The notes: a model not told the origin generated them from the letters alone. Shown: positions 7,848-18,369, counted from the stretch's first letter. The stretch is DNA of 64,000 nt from CAYMUL01 sp964393605 (GCA_964393605.1 CAYMUL010000003.1:62001-126000); one strand, 5' to 3'. Made by a program: numbers and translations.

Positions 7848-10800
7848 TTAACGCATTCTTACAAGTTTGTGATTGGTCGATTTCGTTTTGTCGGGAAATT
7901 TTGAAATCACTTTGTAAATGTAAAGACCATTGGCAATATCATCACCATCCTGATCTCTCCCGTCCCACAAAATTTTATTAAAACCGATGTTGTAATCTGT
8001 GTAGGGAATTTTCAAATCTTTAATTAATCTCCCCGCAACAGTGTAAATTTTTATACTTAACTCATCAGGTTTTTGCGAGCCACGTAGTTCAAATGTGAAA
8101 TGAGTATTATCGCTAAACGGATTCGGATAGTTGTAGATGAGTGCAATATCATTTTCATCATAAACATAAAAGATGGAGCGATGATAAGTTGTATCGAAGA
8201 AATTTCCCGATGCATCTTTTGCGAGCACGTCAAGTGTGTGTCTTCCTTTCGTTAGGGTAGGACGCCAATCTATCACAAATTTAGAATTAGGATATGGGGA
8301 ATAAGATTTCTGAAGATCGCTTCGACTAAAATTCATCGGGACATTATCGTAAATCAATGTGAAGAAGGAAGTATCAAGCGGCATCGGTGAGTTGTCCTCA
8401 AGTGTAATTTGAATATGAGGTTTCTTTGCGATTATATCTCCGTTAATAATTTCTTTACCGTCGAACGTAATATTGAATCCGGGATTAACACTATCGCGCG
8501 CAACAAAGAAAGAGCGGGAATTGATATTATTGAATGTAAAATATTCTCGCTTAGGAAAATCGACAATAGCTTTAACGGAATGATCAAAAATAAAGGGGGA
8601 TGTATCGAATGTATAACTTACTTTACTCGAATCTTTCGGTAGAAGAGAGATAGGAGCAGAATAAAAAACGCTGTCGCTTCCGTCGAAATAGAATCTTAAC
8701 ATTGCACTACTAACTTCGCCTTTGCCAAGATTTCGCGCGGTTAAGCGAAATGTTGTGGGCATTCCTTGCAGAAGGGAATCTTGATCAAACTTAAAATCAT
8801 TTTTAGTTAAAACAATTTCGGGAAGTTCATCGTAACCGACAGAGATATTTGAAAACTGAATTGGATTAACTGATGTGAAAGAAGTATCGAGGAAACTGAA
8901 TTTCAATTTCATATTTGTATGCTTATCGGCATCTATTGAGCTTAAATCAAACGGCGATGGAACGCTTTGATTCAGCGTATCCCATTGTTTCGATTCTTGA
9001 TTGAAGCCAAAAAGTTTAACATTATAACTCCCCGAGGCAGATCCAGATGTAATATCATATTGGAGATTTTTCCATTCCTTTGCCGGACCGATATTCGAAG
9101 TTTCAACGTCTCCTTTCGAATCCAAATATTTTAACTTAAACACTCCAATAGCTCGTGGCAGATTTTTCCCAAGCATATACACGGTTGAATAAATTAAATC
9201 ATTTGTCCAGTCATAAGTCCACGCAAAATATCTCATTACCTCAGAAGGATTCAAACTGTAATTTGTTTGCCACTCTTGTTCATAAGTGCCGTCTGAAAGT
9301 CTGATTCGCCTCATGAAACCTGAGTTATAATTTTCATAAGGATAGAAGCGGTCTTCAAAAACAAAAAAGCTTGCGAAACCTTGATAGCTAAGGAGATTGG
9401 GATAAAAATATTCGTTGACCAATTGCCAATCGTATGGAGGATTAGTAGAGGTGCTAAATTTCCGAATAGTGTAACGAGGTGCGCCGGTAGTGTCATAAAC
9501 TGCGATGTTGTAAATGTACATACTGTCGGAAGCCAGGTAGTACGCATTTTTCGTTGTATCGCCTGTCGCCCAATCTAATAAACCGGCATTAACAGAAACC
9601 GTATCAATAGTTCCAAGATCAGGATGCACTCTAATGATATGATGCGCATCTTTAAAGGGAACATAAATGTAACCATCGGAATGATAGACAATTTGGTTTC
9701 GAATTTGATCATAGAAATTCGGAACTGTTCCGTAGTATTGTCCTTTAACGGTTCCCTGAAAACCGGTACCAAATTTGTAAATAAAAGATTTGCCGGATAG
9801 ATTGTAATTGAATACATAGAACCAAAGATGTCCGATATAAAAATATTTTCCGTCTGTAGTAAGGCATGACCTCCCGACCGAATCAAATATTGCGGTACTA
9901 TCGAGAAGAATCTCTTCGAGTTTAGTTTCAACACTCGGCTTTGGTGGAAGCAAAGCTGTGTTGAGAGATAAACTTTGATTTACTCCATTATAGTTCATAT
10001 TGCTCGATTCAAAAAGTAGCAGCTGATTTCCGGAAATTGTAAAGCCGGCAAAGTCTTCCGTAGAAATTGAAAACGTTCTAATTTTACTCCACTTCCCCAT
10101 ATTATCGCCATCAAAAATTCTTGCGCGCCAAAAATAATGATTGATATTTAACGGTGGAGTTATCCAATTCAAAACTCCATCCTGAGCAAAGAGTGCGCCT
10201 GAAGTGAAGATTGGATTTGTGAAATTTAATGATGTATCAATCTCGATAAAATATTGTAACTCTCTTTGTATGTACTGCCCAATATCGGTGATAAGAAATT
10301 TAACTTGCGATTCACCCGTTTTATAACCGTCAATCGGTTCGATTATACTTGGTTCACTTAAATTGTAGACAGGCACAGTCGTAGTTCCGGTGTTATCGGA
10401 ATAATCGCTTTCATATAAACTATCAACCAAATTTATTTTTGCATGTAAGGAATACAATCCCCCGAGCGTAGGAATCCAAGAAAAGATAACAGAGTCGGCG
10501 TTGCCAAAAACAGGTATGCGTACTTTCCCTATTGTTCCGGAAGTATCACTTGACGAAAAAAATAATTCAACGGAAACTGAATCGGAAATAAGAATACCAT
10601 AATTGTAAAGTTTCACTTTGACCGCAACCGTGTCATCAACAATTGGAGTTTCGGGTTGAACCGAAATATCACTTCCGGTTATTGCGAAATCGACTGTCTT
10701 CGGAAATGCAAGTTCCAACGCTGGATCACCGAGATATGTTAAAAGTGAAATTTGGTTTGCGTAAAAACCGAATGGCGGTGTCAAACCTTTTGCATTTAGG

Positions 10801-13598
10801 AACGCTTTACCTGTAATATAATTTTTCTTGTTGTAGATTTGATCGAACGTTAGGTTATTAACAAACTTACCAATCTCCCAATGTGTTAAACCCGATGAGC
10901 CAAAAAATCCGATACTACCTTTTCCGGCAACATTATTGAATTGTTCACCGAAAACATATTGGTTATCAAAGTGCGCAGTATAGCAGGTAACACTCATTAC
11001 AAGCGGAAATTTTCCCTCATTTCGGAGTAGATAAATATCATCAAGAAGAAAAGTTAAATCCCACTGATAACCTCCGCCGTGCCCATAGTAGTTCGCAATT
11101 GAAACACCTTTATCAAAATATTTTCTAATCTCTGCGGTGCTTCCTAAATATGGGTAGTGTTCCGGTTTGTTCGGGTATCTAAATACGAGGTAGGCGTTGA
11201 ACCCATTATTCGAAATAAAATCACTTTTTAAACGGAGCGAAGCATCATTAAATCCGAATTGATTTTCATCATCGTTATTTAAACCTGAAGCCATCAGCAA
11301 TATTGATTCTCTCCACAATTTATCAGGATTTGAAGGATAGGAAGAAATTTTGTCCAGAAAATTATTTCCTTGAGTTTCATCTTCGATTGAAATTCTTCCG
11401 ATAGCAAGATCAGGTAAAATATCAGTACCGACGACACACACGAAGCCGTTATCACTTGCCGCTTGTCCATAAGTATAGGAATGATATGGAAGAGAAGGAA
11501 TGTAATTTTTTTTATTTGTTGGAATTATCTCTCGATAGTCGTAACTCATATCTCCGACGAGCGCAACATAAACGGGTGCCGGAGTTTGATAATTTTCGAA
11601 TGCATGTTTGACAAAATCTTTTATTGCATTTGGGCTTAAAAGTCCATAACTGAATTCATCATAAATATCTTGAATATCAGCGATAAAAATTCTCGGAGTC
11701 GTAATACCAGAATCAGGATAATTTGCGCTTCTGATAGATGCCAATCTTTGCGCAATATTATTGAAGGCAGAGTGAGTTACGATGATATAATCAGCACCGT
11801 TTGCCGTGCTGCGTAAATTGGATGGAACATCGGTTCTAATCGAATCAACTGACAGAAAATAATTATCAGCAACGCAGTAGTAATCAACTCTTCCGATAGT
11901 TGAATCTACAAAAGTAATAGTTCTATCGCTATCATTCAGGAAAAAAGTATTAATAAAAATTTGGTTTTTAGATGGAACGAAAACACGCATTGAATCGGTT
12001 TGCCAATTCCAAGTCCAGTATCTGTTCAATCCATCTCGATTCGGCGGCGACGTGAAGAAATAGTGATTAACATTCACGCGGTTAAAAGTCCAATATTCGA
12101 ACTCATACCAGTTAACTCTAATCTCATCATATTTCGACCAAGGGTTACAGGTAAGTCCATTCACACTTACTGAAATGTAGTTCCCATCAAAAAAAATCTG
12201 GAAACTATCGGGCGAAACATAAAAGTTTGAGGAGAAAATTTTTTCTTCCTGTCCATTCCATCTTGCATCACCGACAAGTTTATCGTTAATAAAAACTTTT
12301 GCGATATGATCGTAAAAGCAATCATATTTGGTCATTCCATGCATGCCCACGCGAAGATTCACAACAGGATTGTTTTCATTAAATTCATACAATCTTACAA
12401 ATCGTGAAATAAATTTATGCGTAGAGATGCTGTCCTGTCCGGTAACTTTATCCCAAAACCAATAATCTCTGTTGCCATCTCCGGCGTAACCCAATCTTTC
12501 GTAGAGAGAATCTTTTTCGTAGTGGTCAACTCGCAAAACCGTGTTGATTGTTCGATCGTAATTGGAAGGATACGCATCTTTATATTCAAATCTGAGAGAT
12601 GTTGTATCTCCGTTTATCGATAACCAATATAAGTTGGAATTGTTATAAATATTTAAATAAGAATATGGAGATGGTGAGGGAGGAACACCAACAAAATTAA
12701 TAAAATCTCCAGGTTGAAAGGTTGCGTCACCGCCATCTTTAACTTCAATGGGCACGGCGTTCCCGTCGTTGTAAAGTTCAAGTTTGTAACTCGGAATTCC
12801 TGTTCCAAGATTAACACCTGCGGCGGAAAGTTGTTCGAATGTAATTCGATATAATCCTTTTTCTTTCAAATATATTTTGTACCAATTTTTCTGAGGATCG
12901 TACCAATAGTTTGAGGTCGGAGAATTGCTCTTCATATTTTCTTTCGCCATCAACTGCTTGGCAACATTATTATTCAGAACGGAATTTGAAAGAAATTCGG
13001 AAGTAAAATTATCGCTGAAGACAGATTGAATTCCCTCATAGCCGGAATTGTTGAAATCGATTCTTATCGTGATACTCTTTAAGAAAACAGCTTCTCTCGA
13101 AACCGGATTGAAGCGATACGGTGAAATCTCTACAGGAAGAATTTTTGAATATCTGAAAATTGCATTCGGCATTAACTGCGCGTGTGAAGTCGGGTAGTAT
13201 TCATTCTTAGAATAAACAGCTTCGTCAAATTTTTCTACCGATAATTTACCGTCGTCATCAAGTTCAGGATAAGGAAGGAAGAAAACATTTTTTAACACAG
13301 CAGATTGTTGTTTTACAATCGAAAGTTTCGGGTTGGAGTTGAATGGAATTGCGAGGTTGAAAAAATGAGATGGTAGCCACGGCTCGCCAAATTCTCTGAA
13401 AGAATAAAAATCTCCGCTAAAATAATGAAAGGCGTTTCCATTGATAATTGTATCGTGCAATTGATAAACGCCGTCGAAGTTAAACTCAACAATAAAATGA
13501 TCTGCATCCGAGCTGATGATTTTATGTTGTTGAGACAACAATGATGAAGTTAGCAGTATTGTTAGGCAGAGAGTAAATAGCACTGAGGTGAATCTCAT
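7848..13598 (-). CDS. Giant C25-family (gingipain/PorU-like) peptidase with T9SS C-terminal domain
   Basis: 1916 residues. A signal peptide (to about residue 22) is followed by a gingipain-type propeptide/beta region. The C25 catalytic domain has the His motif YYGHGGGYQWD (His about 840) and the Cys motif SVTCYTAHFD (Cys about 872). The region after about 1000 has CARDB-like beta domains and a WD/beta-propeller-like stretch. The last ~95 residues are a T9SS sorting domain (YNYPNPFSDNTHF ... GLYIYKV). Homologues of this size are often named PorU, the T9SS sortase, but a secreted C25 protease is equally compatible; the sequence alone does not decide. It lies between a Wzi-like gene upstream and glmS downstream. 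A weak hairpin with T-tract separates it from the Wzi-like gene. Confidence 0.82.
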   Translation of the reverse strand: MRFTSVLFTLCLTILLTSSLLSQQHKIISSDADHFIVEFNFDGVYQLHDTIINGNAFHYFSGDFYSFREFGEPWLPSHFFNLAIPFNSNPKLSIVKQQSAVLKNVFFLPYPELDDDGKLSVEKFDEAVYSKNEYYPTSHAQLMPNAIFRYSKILPVEISPYRFNPVSREAVFLKSITIRIDFNNSGYEGIQSVFSDNFTSEFLSNSVLNNNVAKQLMAKENMKSNSPTSNYWYDPQKNWYKIYLKEKGLYRITFEQLSAAGVNLGTGIPSYKLELYNDGNAVPIEVKDGGDATFQPGDFINFVGVPPSPSPYSYLNIYNNSNLYWLSINGDTTSLRFEYKDAYPSNYDRTINTVLRVDHYEKDSLYERLGYAGDGNRDYWFWDKVTGQDSISTHKFISRFVRLYEFNENNPVVNLRVGMHGMTKYDCFYDHIAKVFINDKLVGDARWNGQEEKIFSSNFYVSPDSFQIFFDGNYISVSVNGLTCNPWSKYDEIRVNWYEFEYWTFNRVNVNHYFFTSPPNRDGLNRYWTWNWQTDSMRVFVPSKNQIFINTFFLNDSDRTITFVDSTIGRVDYYCVADNYFLSVDSIRTDVPSNLRSTANGADYIIVTHSAFNNIAQRLASIRSANYPDSGITTPRIFIADIQDIYDEFSYGLLSPNAIKDFVKHAFENYQTPAPVYVALVGDMSYDYREIIPTNKKNYIPSLPYHSYTYGQAASDNGFVCVVGTDILPDLAIGRISIEDETQGNNFLDKISSYPSNPDKLWRESILLMASGLNNDDENQFGFNDASLRLKSDFISNNGFNAYLVFRYPNKPEHYPYLGSTAEIRKYFDKGVSIANYYGHGGGYQWDLTFLLDDIYLLRNEGKFPLVMSVTCYTAHFDNQYVFGEQFNNVAGKGSIGFFGSSGLTHWEIGKFVNNLTFDQIYNKKNYITGKAFLNAKGLTPPFGFYANQISLLTYLGDPALELAFPKTVDFAITGSDISVQPETPIVDDTVAVKVKLYNYGILISDSVSVELFFSSSDTSGTIGKVRIPVFGNADSVIFSWIPTLGGLYSLHAKINLVDSLYESDYSDNTGTTTVPVYNLSEPSIIEPIDGYKTGESQVKFLITDIGQYIQRELQYFIEIDTSLNFTNPIFTSGALFAQDGVLNWITPPLNINHYFWRARIFDGDNMGKWSKIRTFSISTEDFAGFTISGNQLLLFESSNMNYNGVNQSLSLNTALLPPKPSVETKLEEILLDSTAIFDSVGRSCLTTDGKYFYIGHLWFYVFNYNLSGKSFIYKFGTGFQGTVKGQYYGTVPNFYDQIRNQIVYHSDGYIYVPFKDAHHIIRVHPDLGTIDTVSVNAGLLDWATGDTTKNAYYLASDSMYIYNIAVYDTTGAPRYTIRKFSTSTNPPYDWQLVNEYFYPNLLSYQGFASFFVFEDRFYPYENYNSGFMRRIRLSDGTYEQEWQTNYSLNPSEVMRYFAWTYDWTNDLIYSTVYMLGKNLPRAIGVFKLKYLDSKGDVETSNIGPAKEWKNLQYDITSGSASGSYNVKLFGFNQESKQWDTLNQSVPSPFDLSSIDADKHTNMKLKFSFLDTSFTSVNPIQFSNISVGYDELPEIVLTKNDFKFDQDSLLQGMPTTFRLTARNLGKGEVSSAMLRFYFDGSDSVFYSAPISLLPKDSSKVSYTFDTSPFIFDHSVKAIVDFPKREYFTFNNINSRSFFVARDSVNPGFNITFDGKEIINGDIIAKKPHIQITLEDNSPMPLDTSFFTLIYDNVPMNFSRSDLQKSYSPYPNSKFVIDWRPTLTKGRHTLDVLAKDASGNFFDTTYHRSIFYVYDENDIALIYNYPNPFSDNTHFTFELRGSQKPDELSIKIYTVAGRLIKDLKIPYTDYNIGFNKILWDGRDQDGDDIANGLYIYKVISKFPDKTKSTNHKLVRMR

Positions 13599-13626
13599 TC
13601 AAACATCCATAATTTAATTTTCATGG

Positions 13627-13656
13627 AAAAAAAATTAGGCACGTGTGAATAGCCTA
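13627..13656 (-). terminator. Possible intrinsic terminator after the Wzi-like gene
   Basis: On the minus strand TAGGC, an 11-nt loop and GCCTA are followed by a run of eight T. The stem is only 5 bp, so this is a weak candidate. It sits between the Wzi-like gene and the C25 peptidase gene. Confidence 0.35.
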
Positions 13657-13681
13657 TCAAGTGAAAAAAAGAGAACTGACG

Positions 13682-15340
13682 CTAGTGGAAGAATAAATAC
13701 CCTAATGAAATCGAGAGTAGAAAGTCTTCCTGCTTCTTGCCTTTAAATTTATGAGTGAGCATTCCAAACTTAAATTCAAAGTTCCAGAGATATGAAAGAA
13801 GATAATTGAATTTCAAATTGATGGAATTTTTTATTTCTAATTCGCCATCCAACAAAACAGCAATCGAATCATCTTGCAAAGTCGTACTCAAAAAATAAGA
13901 CCCGCCAACATTTTCAACGAGGTTGCCGCTATTGTCATATAAATTTCTTCCGTGTAAATAATTATTAAAGCTGAGAGAAACATTGCCGTTCTTGAATGGA
14001 GTGTATGAAATTTTTGTTGACCAAAGAGTCGAGTTCGGTTCCATATTAATTCCGAGCGGATAACTATTATTAGTGTATGCGAACGATTCGCCGATTCCGG
14101 TGTGCGATAATGTATATGGTCTAATTACGGAGTATTCACTTGTTAAAACCAAATTTTGAAGCAACAACGGATTCGTTAAATTAAAACCGATTTGATATGC
14201 CCATCTGTTTTGCCAAAAATTTCCATCATCCCGCGTGATGTAGTCAAAATGAATATCATCAATCATGAAAGATGAATACAAATTCAATCCTGAAGTTGGA
14301 TAATAACTTGCATCCAAAACCAAAAATGAATTATCAAGATCACCCAACGATCTTTGTGATGATTCCCAAAATGAAAAAGGAGAAAGATAAGCTAACTCTA
14401 CGCTGCGATTTGCGTAGATGATGATTTGGTTTCCTCCGATTCTTAAATTCTGCAACGGTGAAAAACTTATGCGATTGATCGCAACATATTTAGAATTTTT
14501 ATTTCTAACATCACCAATTGTGCTGTCAATAAAAACCGAAGTTGTCGGTTGCACCAGCCAACCATGCAAAAAATCGTAAGAGAATGATTTCCATTTAAAT
14601 TGGAATTTTACAAAATCAAATAGCTGAGTTACCGAACCGAGTAGGAATGGATTAACCGCACTATTTCCCCACAACACTCGTTCTCTTCCAATCTGAAATT
14701 TAAAGTGATCAGAAAAAAAATAAGCATGTCCATAAGTTGCGTCAAAGTTATTTAAACCGGTTATGTTGAAAGTATAACTTTGCCGAATGCGCCGGTCGTT
14801 CATCGCTGTAAATCTGTTACCAAACTGCAAACCGTTTGTAGCCGCAACGTTTAAACCAAAGTTTTCATAATCAAGCAAAATTGATGCGCCATACATGAAC
14901 AAAGAAGCGGAACCGAGATCATCTTTCAAATAATCCAAAGATAACACTGCCGACAATCTGAATAGAGCGGAAGAATCCCCCGTAGAGTAAAAATAATTTT
15001 CATTCTGTTCTTTGAAATGTTCGAAGATATCAAATCCCATTTCTTTTGTAAGGGAAGGAATTTCTTTTTTTTGATCCGAAAAAATATTTATCCAATATTC
15101 GATTTCTTCCATCTCAACCGAAGATATTTTTGGATTACTTTTTTTTGCATCATCCAAAAATGTTGCAATCTCTTTTCGATGAAAAGGGATAATTGCAGCA
15201 TCGTAACCGGCAATGAACGATTTATACGAAAGAGTTCGAAGCAAATCATACACGGGATGATTTACCGGAACTAATTCATTCTGCGCCGATGTAACTACAG
15301 CAAAGAAAAAGAATATCGCACAAAGTTTGAAAGCTCGCAT
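13682..15340 (-). CDS. Wzi-like capsule assembly outer-membrane protein
   Basis: 552 residues with a signal peptide (to about residue 18, ...VVTSAQ). An N-terminal alpha-helical part (PVYDLLRTLSYKSFIAGYDAAIIP) is followed by alternating beta strands with many aromatic residues, typical of an outer-membrane beta barrel. The pattern fits the capsule assembly Wzi family, whose members bind exopolysaccharide at the cell surface. The family call rests on architecture and on position directly after the priming sugar transferase, with which its ATG shares one base (TAATG). The C-terminal LGYLFFH ends in an aromatic/aliphatic strand. Confidence 0.68.
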   Translation of the reverse strand: MRAFKLCAIFFFFAVVTSAQNELVPVNHPVYDLLRTLSYKSFIAGYDAAIIPFHRKEIATFLDDAKKSNPKISSVEMEEIEYWINIFSDQKKEIPSLTKEMGFDIFEHFKEQNENYFYSTGDSSALFRLSAVLSLDYLKDDLGSASLFMYGASILLDYENFGLNVAATNGLQFGNRFTAMNDRRIRQSYTFNITGLNNFDATYGHAYFFSDHFKFQIGRERVLWGNSAVNPFLLGSVTQLFDFVKFQFKWKSFSYDFLHGWLVQPTTSVFIDSTIGDVRNKNSKYVAINRISFSPLQNLRIGGNQIIIYANRSVELAYLSPFSFWESSQRSLGDLDNSFLVLDASYYPTSGLNLYSSFMIDDIHFDYITRDDGNFWQNRWAYQIGFNLTNPLLLQNLVLTSEYSVIRPYTLSHTGIGESFAYTNNSYPLGINMEPNSTLWSTKISYTPFKNGNVSLSFNNYLHGRNLYDNSGNLVENVGGSYFLSTTLQDDSIAVLLDGELEIKNSINLKFNYLLSYLWNFEFKFGMLTHKFKGKKQEDFLLSISLGYLFFH

Positions 15341-15915
15341 TAAATATTTCCTTCATTCGTAAAAACAATATAAGGAGTTTTTAGCACGAGCATTAAATCA
15401 GTAAAAAAATTTGCTTGGGAATAATATTCCAATTCCATTTTAATTCTTTTTTCAGGGGTAAGCGTTTGTCTTCCATTCAGTTGAGAGATCCCTGTTATTC
15501 CCGGTTTGTATTTGAATATTTGCCGCATCTCGTCAGTGTAATCTTCAGTTAAAGAAATTACTTCCGGGCGTGGACCTACTATCGACATATCTCCAAGTAG
15601 TACATTTACTACTTGGGGTAGTTCATCGATACTTAATCGTCTGAAAAGTTTTCCTGTTTTTGTTAAGCGAGGATCATCAACTTGAGTGAGGGCGGGACCA
15701 AGAGATTCGGCTTTATCAACCATTCCTCTGAGTTTATACATATTGAAAATTTTACCGTCAACACCGACTCTTTTCTGTACAAAAATTGCCGGACCTTTTG
15801 ATTCAAGTTTGACCATCAACATGCAAATTAATAGTAAAGGGGAAAAAATTAGAAGTGTAAGAAGAGAAAACAGAATATCCGTGAAGCGTTTAATGAAACT
15901 TCCGTGTTTGCCCAT
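15340..15915 (-). CDS. Undecaprenyl-phosphate sugar phosphotransferase (small monotopic PGT)
   Basis: 191 residues from the ATG at 15915; a TTG one codon earlier is also possible. It would transfer the first sugar-phosphate onto undecaprenyl phosphate to start the exopolysaccharide unit. It has an N-terminal re-entrant hydrophobic helix (residues 15-35), then the bacterial sugar transferase core: FVQKRVGVDGKIF, KLRGM, the pair of basic/acidic motifs around TKTGKLFRRLSIDELPQ, GDMSIVGPRPE and KPGITGISQLNGR. This is the compact PglC-type core without the extra four-helix domain of WcaJ/WbaP. It lies between the DegT aminotransferase and the Wzi-like gene. Confidence 0.9.
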   Translation of the reverse strand: MGKHGSFIKRFTDILFSLLTLLIFSPLLLICMLMVKLESKGPAIFVQKRVGVDGKIFNMYKLRGMVDKAESLGPALTQVDDPRLTKTGKLFRRLSIDELPQVVNVLLGDMSIVGPRPEVISLTEDYTDEMRQIFKYKPGITGISQLNGRQTLTPEKRIKMELEYYSQANFFTDLMLVLKTPYIVFTNEGNI

Positions 15916-15930
15916 CAATAAAAAGATTAA

Positions 15931-17124
15931 TTAGTGTTTAAATTCTTTTGCAACTTCGCAAACGACCTCAACAACAATTTCAGCTTGTTGTCGGGTCAAT
16001 CCCGGATAAAGCGGAAGGGAGATTAATCTTGGGAACGCATCTTCAGCAACCGGAAAATCATGATCTCTGATATTTAATGTTTTGTGGTAATAAATATGCT
16101 TATGAACCGGCATGAAATGAACGCCCGTTCCTACACCACGTTTTTTCAACTCGTCAATAAATTGAGCACGATTAATTTTCAGTTGCTCAAGCTTCAATTT
16201 GATAACGTAAAGATGCCATGCTGATTCCCGATCAGATTTAATGGCTGGAATATCGAGGAAGTCACAATCTTTAAAACCCTCATTGTACACAGAGGCAAGC
16301 TCTTTCCGCTGTTGCCACATCGCATCAACTTTCTTTAATTGCGCCAACCCAAGTGATGCCTGAATATCCGTAAAATTGTATTTGTAACCTGCGGCGACAA
16401 CTTCATAATACCATGAGCCTGCTTCCGAATATCTTTTCCATGCATCACGATTTATTCCGTGCATTCGCATTAAAGTTGTGCGGGAAGCAACCTCCTCATC
16501 ACTTGTACAAATCATTCCACCTTCACCGGTGGAGAGTGTTTTCGTGGCGTAAAAACTAAAGCAGGTTACGTCTGCAATCGTTCCGACCTTCCTTCCCTTA
16601 TAAATTGCCGGTAATGAATGTGCCGCATCTTCAATTACTTTAAGATTGTGCTTGCGCGCCAACTCAATAATTTCATCCATATCACATGGTTGCCCTGCAT
16701 AGTGAACAGGAATAATTGCTCTTGTGTTCGGAGTGATTGCTCTCTCAATCGCTTCAAGAGAAATATTCAATGTCTCAGGTTCAACATCAACGATTACAGG
16801 AGTAGCACCGAAGTAACAAACAATCTCTGCGGTTGCAGGAAAAGTCATTGTAGGAACAATCACTTCATCTCCTCTTTGAATTTGATATGCTTCAAGTGTG
16901 AGATGCCCTGCGGCAGTCCAGGAGTTTGCAGATACTGCATATTTGGAACCGATGTAGTTTTTGAATTCTTCTTCAAATTTAAGGGTTTTAGGACCCATGC
17001 TCAGCCAACCCGAGCGAAGGGTATCTACAACCTCGTCGATTTCCTCTTCGGCAATGAAAGGTTTGTGGAACTGAATATACTCCTTCACACGGAGTTCATT
17101 CAGCGGGAAATTATCATTTTTCAA
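15931..17124 (-). CDS. DegT/DnrJ/EryC1 sugar aminotransferase (PLP)
   Basis: 397 residues. It would transaminate a nucleotide-linked keto-sugar to make an amino sugar for the surface polysaccharide. It starts with the family N-terminus (FHKPFIAEEEIDEVVDTLRSGWLSMGP). The PLP-binding region contains VIEDAAHSLPA and the internal aldimine lysine in FYATKTLSTGEGGM, followed by MRMHGINRDAWKRY and YKYNFTDIQASLG. The exact keto-sugar cannot be read from the sequence; no dedicated dehydratase is adjacent. It is upstream of the sugar transferase with a 15-nt gap. Confidence 0.9.
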   Translation of the reverse strand: MKNDNFPLNELRVKEYIQFHKPFIAEEEIDEVVDTLRSGWLSMGPKTLKFEEEFKNYIGSKYAVSANSWTAAGHLTLEAYQIQRGDEVIVPTMTFPATAEIVCYFGATPVIVDVEPETLNISLEAIERAITPNTRAIIPVHYAGQPCDMDEIIELARKHNLKVIEDAAHSLPAIYKGRKVGTIADVTCFSFYATKTLSTGEGGMICTSDEEVASRTTLMRMHGINRDAWKRYSEAGSWYYEVVAAGYKYNFTDIQASLGLAQLKKVDAMWQQRKELASVYNEGFKDCDFLDIPAIKSDRESAWHLYVIKLKLEQLKINRAQFIDELKKRGVGTGVHFMPVHKHIYYHKTLNIRDHDFPVAEDAFPRLISLPLYPGLTRQQAEIVVEVVCEVAKEFKH

Positions 17125-17610
17125 TTAAAATCTTTTGAATGTTAATCTGGAATAGTTTACTTATTTTTTTCTATTAATTTATCAAATATAAAATTTTTGA
17201 TTAAAAGAATAATAAAAATTTTACAAGATTTTAAATGTGAGTTACGTCGTTTTGGGTGAATAAATTATTACTACTGTCATGAATTCATCCTTTGATAAGA
17301 TGAAGTAGGCCATAGCTTAAGGACTTTTTATTCGAGTGAGGGAATATTTTCGTAAGGACTGAAACCATTTGCCTGACGTAGCTACAACATTGTAATGTCT
17401 CTGAATAAATTTCTGAAAATTGAGTAATGATTTAGAAAGTCGAAAAAAATTAGTTTAAATTACACCGCAATCTCGGTGCATTATTCACGCTGGAAATTGC
17501 TCTAATTATACCGCAGTTATCATGAATTTTAACTATACGAATTTTTCAGATAATTTTTTTTTTGCGGAATAATTAATTCTTTAAAACACTTAAAATTTAA
17601 TGGATAACTA
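17125..17610. other. AT-rich divergent intergenic region, 486 bp, no gene seen
   Basis: This lies between the minus-strand aminotransferase and the plus-strand methyltransferase-like gene. A -7-like TATATTTG on the minus strand (17183-17190) could serve the aminotransferase about 53 nt downstream, but no good -33 partner is present. A short inverted repeat CACCG/CGGTG surrounds 17463-17478. I find no convincing open frame, RNA gene or mobile-element end. Confidence 0.5.
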
Positions 17611-18369
17611 ATGAAACCTTACTCCTCGCACCCAAATTATTCTATGTCAATGGTAGAAGATTTGGAATTAACAGATTTAATTCAAAAAGAAATAAATAAT
17701 TCAAATATTAATTATGTTTTGGAGACAGGAACTTTTCGAGGGAAAGGTTCCACAACCCAGATCGCGAAAAGTTTTCGTGAAGGGAGAAAACCGGAAAGAT
17801 TTATCACTATTGAAGCTAATTGGAGAAATTGGAGAACTGCAAAAATCAACTTATCAAAATTTAAATTTGTCGAGTGTGTTTGGGGACTAACCGTACCGAC
17901 CCATGAAGCTATCTCCTTTATCGAAAACGATGAGATGCTTCTAAACCATGACAAATACGAAGATATTTACGTCGATGCGATTGAAAATCCGTTGTTGTTT
18001 TATAAAAAAGAAATTGCGGGCAAATCGAAACTTTTTGAAAATAAAATTCTTAATAGTTTAGGTCGTGTGTCAACAGTAATCGATAAACAATTCAATTTCG
18101 TCGGCGATGATTTATTGCGAAAATATCTCAATCTTTTTCAGGACAAAAATCCACTGATCCTTTTAGACTCTGCAGGTGGAATTGGATTTTTAGAATTTAC
18201 TATCGTAAGAAATGCTTTAACCAATAATGAATATTTGATTATACTTGATGATATTCACCATATCAAGCATTACAGAAGTTACCACGAAATAAAAAATTCG
18301 AAAGATTTTGAAATCTTAAAAGCGAACGAACAAAACGGCTGGGTGTTCGCGAGGCATCATTCTAAATGA
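17611..18369 (+). CDS. Class I SAM-dependent methyltransferase-like protein
   Basis: 252 residues. Near residue 35 there is an apparent SAM-binding motif I (VLETGTFRGKGSTTQ) followed by an acidic strand end (FITIEA), and a later LLDSAGG...LIILDDIHH stretch. This is the layout of Methyltransf_24/CmcI-like enzymes. The middle insertion (residues 100-160) is unlike standard members, so the activity and substrate are uncertain. It is the only plus-strand gene inside an otherwise minus-strand exopolysaccharide cluster and is flanked by long AT-rich spacers, which suggests later insertion. It could modify a sugar of the polymer; that is inference. Confidence 0.55.
   Translation: MKPYSSHPNYSMSMVEDLELTDLIQKEINNSNINYVLETGTFRGKGSTTQIAKSFREGRKPERFITIEANWRNWRTAKINLSKFKFVECVWGLTVPTHEAISFIENDEMLLNHDKYEDIYVDAIENPLLFYKKEIAGKSKLFENKILNSLGRVSTVIDKQFNFVGDDLLRKYLNLFQDKNPLILLDSAGGIGFLEFTIVRNALTNNEYLIILDDIHHIKHYRSYHEIKNSKDFEILKANEQNGWVFARHHSK

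Noticed and set aside
17457..17480. Small inverted repeat CACCG/CGGTG as an element end
   Set aside because: Only 5 bp, not repeated elsewhere in the window and no transposase nearby.
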